Shown: positions 1 through 6,442 of the stretch, piece by piece
How the letters are laid out: each line of letters starts with the position of its first letter
How positions within the stretch are numbered: the stretch's first letter is position 1
From: Kutzneria kofuensis
GTDB lineage: Bacteria > Actinomycetota > Actinomycetes > Mycobacteriales > Pseudonocardiaceae
Assembly: GCF_014203355.1 (NCBI RefSeq)
Contig: NZ_JACHIR010000001.1
Span: 4,342,038 to 4,406,037 of the forward strand
Direction: 5' to 3'
Length of the DNA: 64,000 bases
Program-made: the position numbers and the translations under genes
Notes under the pieces: model-generated
What the model saw: only the letters and a program-made list of their open reading frames with translations
Told to the model about the DNA's origin: nothing
Database searches by the model: none

Positions 1-892
1 GGCCGATGTCGGCGATGGGCTGGGCCATGGTGGTCAGCGGCGGGTCGACGAGGTCGGCCCATTCGACGTCGTCGTAGCCGACCACGGCGAGGTCGGTGCC
101 GATCTTGAGGTTGCGGCGGCGGGCCTCGTGCAGGACGCCGACCATCATGTTGTTGTTGCCGGCGACCACGGCGGTGGGTGGGGACGGCAGGGCGAGAAGC
201 TGGCCGAGGGCGATGGCGCCGTGGGTGGAGGAGGACTCGCCGGAGGCGACGAGCTCGGGGTCCCAGGGCAGGCCGGCGCGGCCGAGACCGAGGCGGTAGC
301 CGAGGGTCCGCTCGGACGACGTGGTGAGGCCGGAGGCGCCGCTGATCATCCCGATCCGACGGTGCCCGAGCTCGCCGAGGTGCTGCACCAGCGCCGACGT
401 GGCCTGCACGTTCTCGGGGCCGACCTGGTCGATGGGCTGGTTGCCGGGCAGCCGGTCGACCAGCACGGTGGGGATGTTCAGGCGGCGGAGCTCGGGCAGG
501 ACGGTGCTGACGGCGCCGGGCGAGGGGGTGAGCAGCAGGCCGTCCACCCGGCGGGCCCGCAGCATCCGTACGGAGTACTCCTCGGTTTCGGCCTCGTCGT
601 GGGTGTCGACGAGCAGCAGGGTGTAGCCGGCGGCGGTGGCCTCGCTCTCGATGGCCTGCATGAGCTCGGCGAAGTACGGGTTGGCGACCAGGGAGATGGC
701 CACGCCGAGGGACCGGGTGCCGCCGGTGACCAGCGACCGGGCGATGACGTCGCCGGTGTAGCCGGTCCTGGCCACCGCGTCGAGGACCCGCTCCTTGGTC
801 TCCGCCGCGACCGCCCTGGTGCCGTTGACGACGTGGGACACCGTCGTGATCGACACGCCGGCCAGCTGAGCGACGTCCTTCATCGTGACCAT
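1..892 (-). CDS. LacI-family transcriptional repressor (C-terminus cut by window edge)
   Basis: This is a sugar-responsive DNA-binding repressor. Residues 4-24 (MKDVAQLAGVSITTVSHVVN) form the typical LacI helix-turn-helix and hinge. The rest is a periplasmic-binding-like ligand domain, including GVAISLVANPYFAEL and RRVDGLLLTPS. The ATG at 892 is chosen because AAGGA lies about 8 nt upstream; a second in-frame ATG lies at 883. The reading frame is still open at base 1, so the last residues are outside the window. The gene is divergent from the frc-like sugar uptake operon, with a perfect palindrome between them, so it very probably controls that operon and itself. The inducing ligand cannot be read from the sequence. 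Confidence 0.93.
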   Translation of the reverse strand, partial: MVTMKDVAQLAGVSITTVSHVVNGTRAVAAETKERVLDAVARTGYTGDVIARSLVTGGTRSLGVAISLVANPYFAELMQAIESEATAAGYTLLLVDTHDEAETEEYSVRMLRARRVDGLLLTPSPGAVSTVLPELRRLNIPTVLVDRLPGNQPIDQVGPENVQATSALVQHLGELGHRRIGMISGASGLTTSSERTLGYRLGLGRAGLPWDPELVASGESSSTHGAIALGQLLALPSPPTAVVAGNNNMMVGVLHEARRRNLKIGTDLAVVGYDDVEWADLVDPPLTTMAQPIADIG

Positions 893-935
893 GGCAGCAT
901 TCCTTGCGACGCTTCGTGATCGAAACAGGTGCAAC

Positions 936-949
936 CGTTTGCGCAAACG
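936..949. promoter_or_regulatory. Probable LacI-family operator
   Basis: CGTTTGCGCAAACG is a perfect 14-bp palindrome with a central CG step, the usual form of LacI/CcpA-type operators. It lies in the 125-bp gap between the divergent LacI gene and the sugar-binding-protein gene, 69 bp before the latter's start. Binding by the neighbouring repressor is inferred. Confidence 0.75.
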
Positions 950-1017
950 CTTGCTGTGGACCTTACCCGTAATTAGCGTCGCCGCAACCAGCACCGCCGC
1001 TGATCAGGAGGGCCGTC

Positions 1018-2028
1018 ATGAGAATGGGCCTGACGATGGGGACTCTCGTCGCCATCCTGGCCGTCACCACCACCGGCTGCACGACGCAACGCTACTGGGG
1101 TGGCTCCACCGCCGTCGGCAACAACACGCAGGCGAAGATCGGACTGGTCACCAAGACCGACACCAACCCGTACTTCGTGGCGCTCCGGCAGGCCGCGCAG
1201 GCCGAGGCGAGCAAGCTCGGCGCCCAGTTCACGGCGCTGGCCGGCAAGTTCGACGGCGACAACGACGGGCAGGTGACCGCGATCGAGAACCTGGTGCAGC
1301 GCGGCGTGAACACGATCCTGATCACGCCGAACAGCGCGACCGGCGTGCTCAGCGCCATCAAGCAGGCGCGGGACAAGGGCATCATGGTGATCGCGCTGGA
1401 CACCGAGACCGATCCGGCCACCGCCGTCGATGCCACGTACGCGACGGACAACACCGCCGCCGGCCGGCAGGAGGGCCAGTACGTCAAGGCGGTGCTCGGC
1501 GACAAGCCGCCGCAACTGCTGATGCTGGACGGCACCGCGGGCTCCACAGTGGACACGCAGCGGCACACCGGGTTCCTGCAGGGCTTCGGTCTCTCCGACG
1601 GCGACCCGGCGATCATCGGCCACCAGTCGGTGAACGGCGACCAGAGCCAGGCTCAGCAGGGCATGGAGAACCTGCTGCAGCGCGCCACCTCCGTCAACGC
1701 CGTCTACACGCTCAACGAGCCGACGGCCCGCGGCGCCTACGCGGCGCTGCAGGCGCGGGGCCTGCTCAACCAGGTCGTGATGGGCTCCATCGACGGCGGC
1801 TGCCAGGGCGTGCAGGACGTCAAGGACGGCAAGTACGGCGCGACCGTCATGCAGTTCCCGGCCAAGATGGCCGCGCTGGGCGTCGACGCGGCCGTCGAGT
1901 ACGCCAAGAGCGGCAAGAAGCCCAGCGGCTTCCAGAACACCGGCTCCATGGTCATCACCGACAAGCCGGTGCCCGGCATCCCGTCCCAGGACACCGCCTG
2001 GGGCCTGCAGAACTGTTGGGGGAAGTGA
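1018..2028 (+). CDS. frcB: Sugar ABC transporter substrate-binding lipoprotein, FrcB-like
   Basis: This extracellular lipoprotein captures a sugar for ABC import. The N-terminus is a lipoprotein signal with lipobox TTGC (Cys21). The mature part is a type I periplasmic-binding fold: TKTDTNPYFVAL near the start, DGDNDGQVTAIENLVQRGV, VIALDTETDP and a GSIDGGCQGVQDVKDG stretch. These resemble FrcB of the Sinorhizobium fructose/mannose/ribose system as I recall it. GGAGG lies 6 nt before the ATG. The permease gene starts 1 bp after the stop. Fructose is the best guess from family and from the two kinases downstream; ribose or another sugar is possible. Confidence 0.85.
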   Translation: MRMGLTMGTLVAILAVTTTGCTTQRYWGGSTAVGNNTQAKIGLVTKTDTNPYFVALRQAAQAEASKLGAQFTALAGKFDGDNDGQVTAIENLVQRGVNTILITPNSATGVLSAIKQARDKGIMVIALDTETDPATAVDATYATDNTAAGRQEGQYVKAVLGDKPPQLLMLDGTAGSTVDTQRHTGFLQGFGLSDGDPAIIGHQSVNGDQSQAQQGMENLLQRATSVNAVYTLNEPTARGAYAALQARGLLNQVVMGSIDGGCQGVQDVKDGKYGATVMQFPAKMAALGVDAAVEYAKSGKKPSGFQNTGSMVITDKPVPGIPSQDTAWGLQNCWGK

Positions 2029-2029
2029 G

Positions 2030-3010
2030 ATGGCCACCACCGCGAACGGAACCCGGGCGAGCTTCGGCGAGTACGTGCTGCGCACGCCCGCGGTCGGTCC
2101 GACCATCGCGCTCGTCGTCGCGGTCGTCGTGTTCTCCCTGTCCACCAGCACCTTCCTGGAGCTCGACAACCTCTCGCTGGTCGTCGAGCAGTCGCTGGTG
2201 GTCGGCACGATGGCGCTGGGCCAGACGCTGATCATCCTCACCGCCGGCATCGACCTGGCCAACGCGGCCAACACCGTGCTGGCCACGCTGCTGATGGCCA
2301 AGCTGGTGGTCGGCGGCGCGCCGGCCTGGCTGGCGCTGCTCGTCGGCATCGCCGCGGCCACCCTGATCGGCGCGCTGACCGGCGTGCTGGTCACCAACAT
2401 CAAGCTGCCGCCGTTCATCGTCACGCTGGGCCTGCTGACCATCCTCACCGCGGTCAGCCGGATCTACACCGGCGAGTCGGTGCCGGTCAGCGACCCGCTG
2501 CTGTCCTGGCTGGGCACACGGCGCTACCTGTTCGGCGGCATCGAGGTCACCTACGGCATGACGGTGGCGCTCGTGATGTTCCTCGTCGTCTGGTACGCGC
2601 TGACCAAAACCGGCTGGGGCAAGCATGTCTACGCCGTCGGCAACGAGCCGGAGGCGGCCCGGCTGTCCGGCATCAACGTCCAGCGCACGGTCATCGGCGT
2701 CTACATCATCGCCGGCCTGATCTACGGCATCGCCGCCTGGCAGGCGCTGGGCCGTGTGCCCAACGCGGACCCGAACGCGTACCAGACGGCCAACCTGGAC
2801 TCGATCACGGCGGTGGTCATCGGCGGCACGAGTCTGTTCGGCGGCCGGGGAAGCGTGCTCGGCACGCTCGTCGGCGCACTGATCGTCACGGTGCTGCGCA
2901 GCGGCCTCACCCAGGCCGGCATCGACGACCTGTACCAGAACGTGGCGACCGGCATCCTGGTGATCGCCGCCGTCGCGCTCGACCGGTTCACGCGAGGGAG
3001 GCAGCGATGA
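2030..3010 (+). CDS. frcC: Sugar ABC transporter permease, FrcC/RbsC-like
   Basis: Integral membrane channel subunit of the ABC importer, 326 residues, with about 8-10 hydrophobic segments. Family markers are GQTLIILTAGIDLANAANTV (EAA-like ribose-permease region), YAVGNEPEAARLSGINV in the cytoplasmic loop and VIGGTSLFGGRGSVLGTLVG near the C-terminus, all as in the RbsC/FrcC family. The gene follows frcB by one base and overlaps the ATPase gene by 4 bp (ATGA), so the three are one transcription unit. The permease probably works as a homodimer with two copies of the ATPase, because only one permease gene is present. Confidence 0.9.
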   Translation: MATTANGTRASFGEYVLRTPAVGPTIALVVAVVVFSLSTSTFLELDNLSLVVEQSLVVGTMALGQTLIILTAGIDLANAANTVLATLLMAKLVVGGAPAWLALLVGIAAATLIGALTGVLVTNIKLPPFIVTLGLLTILTAVSRIYTGESVPVSDPLLSWLGTRRYLFGGIEVTYGMTVALVMFLVVWYALTKTGWGKHVYAVGNEPEAARLSGINVQRTVIGVYIIAGLIYGIAAWQALGRVPNADPNAYQTANLDSITAVVIGGTSLFGGRGSVLGTLVGALIVTVLRSGLTQAGIDDLYQNVATGILVIAAVALDRFTRGRQR

Positions 3011-3837
3011 CCGAGCCGATCCTGCGGGCTCGTGGCCTGGTCAAGCGGTACGGCCGGGTGACGGCGATCGACGGCGCGGACTTCGACCTGCTGCCCGGCG
3101 AGGTGCTGGCGGTGGTCGGCGACAACGGCGCCGGCAAGTCCAGCCTGATCAAGGCGCTGTCCGGGGCGCTGGTCCCGGACGCCGGCGAGATCCGGGTGGA
3201 CGGCGAGGCCGTGCACTTCCGGGGTCCGCTGGACGCCCGCCGGGCCGGCATCGAGACCGTGTACCAGGACCTGGCGCTCGCGCCGGCGCTGGACATCGCC
3301 ACGAACCTGTTCATGGGCCGGGAGAAGCGGATCGGCGGCTGGCGCGGCAAGTTCCTGCGCACCTTGGACGCCAGGGCCATGCGGACCGAGGCGCAGCGGG
3401 TGCTCGACGAGTTGGGCATCAACATCAAGTCGATCCAGCAGCTGGTGGAGACGCTGTCCGGCGGCCAACGGCAGGCCGTCGCGGTGGCGCGGGCGGCGGC
3501 GTTCGGCACCAAGGTCGTGATCATGGACGAGCCGACGGCCGCGCTCGGCGTGGCCGAGTCGGCCAAGGTGCTGGAGCTGATCGGCCGGATCCGCGACCGC
3601 GGCCTGCCGGTGGTGCTGATCAGCCACAACATGCCGCACGTGTTCGAGATCGCCGACCGGGTCCACGTGCACCGGCTGGGTAAGCGGGTCGCGCTGGTCA
3701 AGCCGGGCGAGAGCAGCATGAACGAGGTGGTCGGGCTGCTCACCGGCGCGCTGCGGATGGGTGATGATGGTGTGGTGGAAGAAGTTCGCAACGCCGTGAC
3801 GACAGGGCTGGGCAGTCACCGGAAGTCGGCCGAGTGA
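3007..3837 (+). CDS. frcA: Sugar ABC transporter ATP-binding protein, FrcA-like
   Basis: Cytoplasmic ATPase that powers the importer. It has Walker A GDNGAGKSS (residues 38-46), signature LSGGQRQAVA (about 150), Walker B VIMDEPTAALG (about 170) and switch His in LISHNMPHVFEIADRV. At 276 residues it has a single nucleotide-binding domain, unlike the duplicated RbsA/XylG type, which matches FrcA. It overlaps the permease gene by 4 bp and the PfkB kinase gene by 4 bp (GTGA). Confidence 0.9.
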   Translation: MTEPILRARGLVKRYGRVTAIDGADFDLLPGEVLAVVGDNGAGKSSLIKALSGALVPDAGEIRVDGEAVHFRGPLDARRAGIETVYQDLALAPALDIATNLFMGREKRIGGWRGKFLRTLDARAMRTEAQRVLDELGINIKSIQQLVETLSGGQRQAVAVARAAAFGTKVVIMDEPTAALGVAESAKVLELIGRIRDRGLPVVLISHNMPHVFEIADRVHVHRLGKRVALVKPGESSMNEVVGLLTGALRMGDDGVVEEVRNAVTTGLGSHRKSAE

Positions 3838-4679
3838 CCAGGATCCTGCTCGCCGGTCTGTGCACGGTGGACGTCGTGCAGCGGGTGGCCGACATACCCG
3901 CTGCCGGCGAGAAGGTGCAGTCGGAGACGGTCGCGTTGGCCGCGGGAGGTCCCGCGGCCAACGCCGCCGTCGCGGTCGCCGCGCTCGGCGGCATCCCGAC
4001 CCTGCTGACGGCGCTGGGCGCGCATCCGCTGGCGCTGCTTGCCCTGCGGGACCTCGATGATCACGGCGTCACCGTAGTGGATCTGTTGCCGGCCAAGCAG
4101 GATCCGCCGACCGTCAGCGCCGTGACCGTGCGGGACCATGACGGCGAGCGGACCGTGGTGTCGCACAATGCCGCCGGCACAACGATTCTGCCGCCGGTGG
4201 AGATCCTGGAGACCGACGCCGTGCTGGTCGACGGGCATCACCCGGCGCTGGCGTTGCGGGTGGCGCGGGCGACGGCGCCGGTCGTGCTGGATGCCGGCAG
4301 TCTCAAGGACGTGCACTCCGAACTGCTGCCGCTGGTGGATGTCTGTGCCTGCTCGGCGAGTTATCCGCTCAGCACCAAGGAGTTGCACGACCGTGGCGTG
4401 CCGGTGGTGATCCGTACGCACGGCCCCGGCGCGGTCGAGTGGTCGTGCGACGGGCGGACCGGCGAGGTGCATGCGCAGCGGGTCCCCGCCCGGGACACCT
4501 CCGGCGCCGGCGACGTCTGGCACGGGGCGCTGACGTTCGGCGTCGGGCGGCTGGGCCGCGTGCCGACCGCCGACGACCTGCCGGGGCTGATCGACCTGGC
4601 CAACCGGGTCGCCGGCGTCAAGGTGCGGCATGTCGGCCCGCGCGGCTGGGTGGACGAGGTGCGAGGGGGAACCTGGTGA
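3834..4679 (+). CDS. PfkB-family carbohydrate kinase
   Basis: ATP-dependent sugar kinase of the ribokinase/fructokinase family, 281 residues. Diagnostic parts are the N-terminal GLCTVDVVQRVADIP, the GGPAANAAVAVAALGG substrate region and the C-terminal signature DTSGAGDVWHGAL (about 222-234) with the catalytic Asp in AGD. The GTG start overlaps the frcA stop by 4 bp. Its place directly after a sugar importer implies that it phosphorylates the imported sugar; whether it acts as fructokinase or ribokinase is not decided by the sequence. It overlaps the next kinase gene by 4 bp. Confidence 0.88.
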   Translation: MTRILLAGLCTVDVVQRVADIPAAGEKVQSETVALAAGGPAANAAVAVAALGGIPTLLTALGAHPLALLALRDLDDHGVTVVDLLPAKQDPPTVSAVTVRDHDGERTVVSHNAAGTTILPPVEILETDAVLVDGHHPALALRVARATAPVVLDAGSLKDVHSELLPLVDVCACSASYPLSTKELHDRGVPVVIRTHGPGAVEWSCDGRTGEVHAQRVPARDTSGAGDVWHGALTFGVGRLGRVPTADDLPGLIDLANRVAGVKVRHVGPRGWVDEVRGGTW

Positions 4680-5299
4680 GGTTCGACGACCTGGTGGCCC
4701 GGGCCGAACGGCTGGCGGTCACCGGCCGGCGGTCGTTGCTGGGCATCTGCGGCGCGCCCGGCGCGGGCAAGTCCACGCTGGCGGCGCGCCTCGTCGACGC
4801 CCTCGGCGACCGGGCCGTGCTCGTCGGCATGGACGGCTTCCACCTGGCGCAGCGGGAACTCGACCGGCTCGGCCGGGCCGAGCGGAAGGGCGCGCCGGAC
4901 ACCTTCGACGCCGCCGGCTACGTCGACCTGCTCGAACGGCTGCGCCGGCACGGCCCCGACACCGTCTACGCCCCCGAGTTCCGGCGCGAGATCGAGGAAC
5001 CCATCGCCTGCGCCGTTCCCGTGTTTCGGGAAACGCCGTTGGTCGTCACCGAGGGCAACTACCTCCTGTTGACCGACGAGCCGTGGAACCGGGTTCGGCC
5101 GCTGCTGGACGAGGCCTGGTTCCTCGCCCCCGACGAGCAGGTGCGAATTGCCCGTCTGATCGCCCGTCACGAGGCGTTCGGACGCTCCGCCGAGCAGGCC
5201 CGTTGCCGGGCGTTAGGCTCTGACCAGGCCAATGCGGTGCGGGTCGACGCCACTTCGGGGCGGGCCGACCTGGTGATCGCTGAGGAGGAGCTGACGTGA
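4676..5299 (+). CDS. Nucleoside/nucleotide kinase-family protein, FrcK-like
   Basis: P-loop kinase of 207 residues in the uridine-kinase/phosphoribulokinase superfamily. Walker A is GAPGAGKST (residues 26-34); GMDGFHLAQRELDRLGR and YAPEFRREIEEPI match the group annotated as nucleoside/nucleotide kinase, which includes FrcK of the Sinorhizobium frcBCAK operon. The GTG at 4676 is preferred because it overlaps the PfkB stop by 4 bp (GTGA); an upstream extension would run inside the PfkB gene. The substrate in this family is not well established, and the operon implies a sugar or sugar phosphate. Confidence 0.82.
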   Translation: MRFDDLVARAERLAVTGRRSLLGICGAPGAGKSTLAARLVDALGDRAVLVGMDGFHLAQRELDRLGRAERKGAPDTFDAAGYVDLLERLRRHGPDTVYAPEFRREIEEPIACAVPVFRETPLVVTEGNYLLLTDEPWNRVRPLLDEAWFLAPDEQVRIARLIARHEAFGRSAEQARCRALGSDQANAVRVDATSGRADLVIAEEELT

Positions 5300-5685
5300 T
5301 CAGGGAACTGCTGACCTCGGCCAAGACGATCGCCGTCGTCGGGTTGTCGACCCAGCCGTGGAAGGCCGCGCACTCGGTGCCGGCCGCGCTCAAGGCCGCC
5401 GGGTACAAGGTGATTCCCGTGCACCCGAGCGCCACCGAGATCCTGGGCGAGAAGGCCTACCGCAGCCTGCTCGACATCCCCGAGAAGATCGACATCGTGG
5501 ACGTGTTCCGTCCCGCCGACGAGGCCCCCGCCATCGCCGAGCAGGCCGTGCAGGTCAAGGCCGGCGCGCTGTGGCTGCAGCTGGGCATCGCCAACCCGCA
5601 GGCCCGGGAGATCGCCGAGGCCGCCGGGATGACCTACGTCGAGGACCGTTGCATCGCCGTCGAACGGTCAATGCTCGGGCTGTAG
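5296..5685 (+). CDS. CoA-binding domain protein (YccU-like)
   Basis: Small Rossmann-fold protein of 129 residues. The whole length is a CoA_binding domain: KTIAVVGLSTQPWKAAHSVP with the nucleotide loop, GYKVIPVHPSATEILG, IDIVDVFRPADEAP, GALWLQLGI and a C-terminal EDRCIAVE. It overlaps the upstream kinase gene by 4 bp (GTGA) and is the last gene of the operon. No enzymatic role is established for stand-alone members of this family; the link to sugar use here is by position only. Confidence 0.85.
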   Translation: MIRELLTSAKTIAVVGLSTQPWKAAHSVPAALKAAGYKVIPVHPSATEILGEKAYRSLLDIPEKIDIVDVFRPADEAPAIAEQAVQVKAGALWLQLGIANPQAREIAEAAGMTYVEDRCIAVERSMLGL

Positions 5686-5705
5686 CCGAGTGGTCGGCGA
5701 GCGGA

Positions 5706-6365
5706 TCAAGCGTCGACGGGCTCTTCCTCGACGGGTTCGACGGGCTGACGGCTGTCCTGCCGGTAGTGGATGACCCCGACGACCGTGGTCGTGACGACGA
5801 CACCCACGGCGATCACCAGCGCGACGGTCTTCAGCCACGGAACCTGGTCGAGCAGTCCGGTGCCGAAGTAGCCGACGGTCATGAACACGCCGACCCAGGC
5901 GGCGGTGCTGACGATCGAGGCGAGCAGGAACTTCACCGGGTTCATCCCGGCCGCGCCGGCGATGGTGGGCACCACGGTCCGCACCCACGGCACCATGCGA
6001 GCGAGCGTCACGGCCCAGAATCCCCAGCCGTCGAGCAGCCGCTGCGCCCGTTCCAGGTTCCGTTTGTTCAGGATCTTGCCGTCACGTCTGGCGACGAACT
6101 TGTGGCCGGTCTTGCGGGCGAACAGGTAGCCGCACTGCCCGCCGCCGACGCCGGCGGCCCAGGCCAGCCCGGCGAAGATCCACGCCTGGCCGGCGTGATG
6201 CTGCTGCGCGAAGAAGATCCCGGCGGTGAACAGCAGCGAATCGCCGGGAAACAGCAGCCCGATGAGGAATCCGCACTCGACGAAAATGCACACGAGAGCG
6301 ATCACCGTCAGCACTACGGGGCCGACGGCGTCCAGTGAACCGAAGGCCATCTCGTGCGGGTGCAC
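5706..6365 (-). CDS. DedA-family membrane protein (first of three)
   Basis: Polytopic inner-membrane protein of the DedA/SNARE-associated family, linked in other bacteria to lipid-carrier or phospholipid flipping and membrane homeostasis. Motifs seen are FVECGFLIGLLFPGDSLLF, GGGQCGYLFARKTGHK, the FxxRxxP-type ARMVPWVRTVVPTIAG and a last membrane segment ending in EEPVDA. GTG 6365 is chosen because TAGGGT lies exactly 7 nt upstream, implying a leaderless message; in-frame GTG 6374 and ATG 6350 are alternatives. The gene is convergent with the CoA-binding gene, 20 bp away. Confidence 0.87.
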   Translation of the reverse strand: MHPHEMAFGSLDAVGPVVLTVIALVCIFVECGFLIGLLFPGDSLLFTAGIFFAQQHHAGQAWIFAGLAWAAGVGGGQCGYLFARKTGHKFVARRDGKILNKRNLERAQRLLDGWGFWAVTLARMVPWVRTVVPTIAGAAGMNPVKFLLASIVSTAAWVGVFMTVGYFGTGLLDQVPWLKTVALVIAVGVVVTTTVVGVIHYRQDSRQPVEPVEEEPVDA

Positions 6366-6372
6366 GTCCGAC

Positions 6373-6378
6373 ACCCTA
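6373..6378 (-). promoter_or_regulatory. Putative -10 box for leaderless DedA gene
   Basis: On the minus strand TAGGGT ends 7 nt before the GTG at 6365, the spacing expected when transcription starts at the start codon. No Shine-Dalgarno sequence is present. Confidence 0.45.
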
Positions 6379-6387
6379 TGTCGTCGA

Positions 6388-6431
6388 CGCGGCGGCTGTC
6401 CCCGAACCGTGTGAAGGGGACAGCCGCCGCG
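6388..6431 (-). terminator. Hairpin terminator downstream of the DHA2 pump gene
   Basis: A perfect 16-bp inverted repeat (6388-6403 with 6416-6431) has a 12-nt loop. It starts 12 bp beyond the pump stop codon. No long T run follows, which is common for actinobacterial terminators. Confidence 0.8.
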
Positions 6432-6442
6432 CCTGCCGACCT

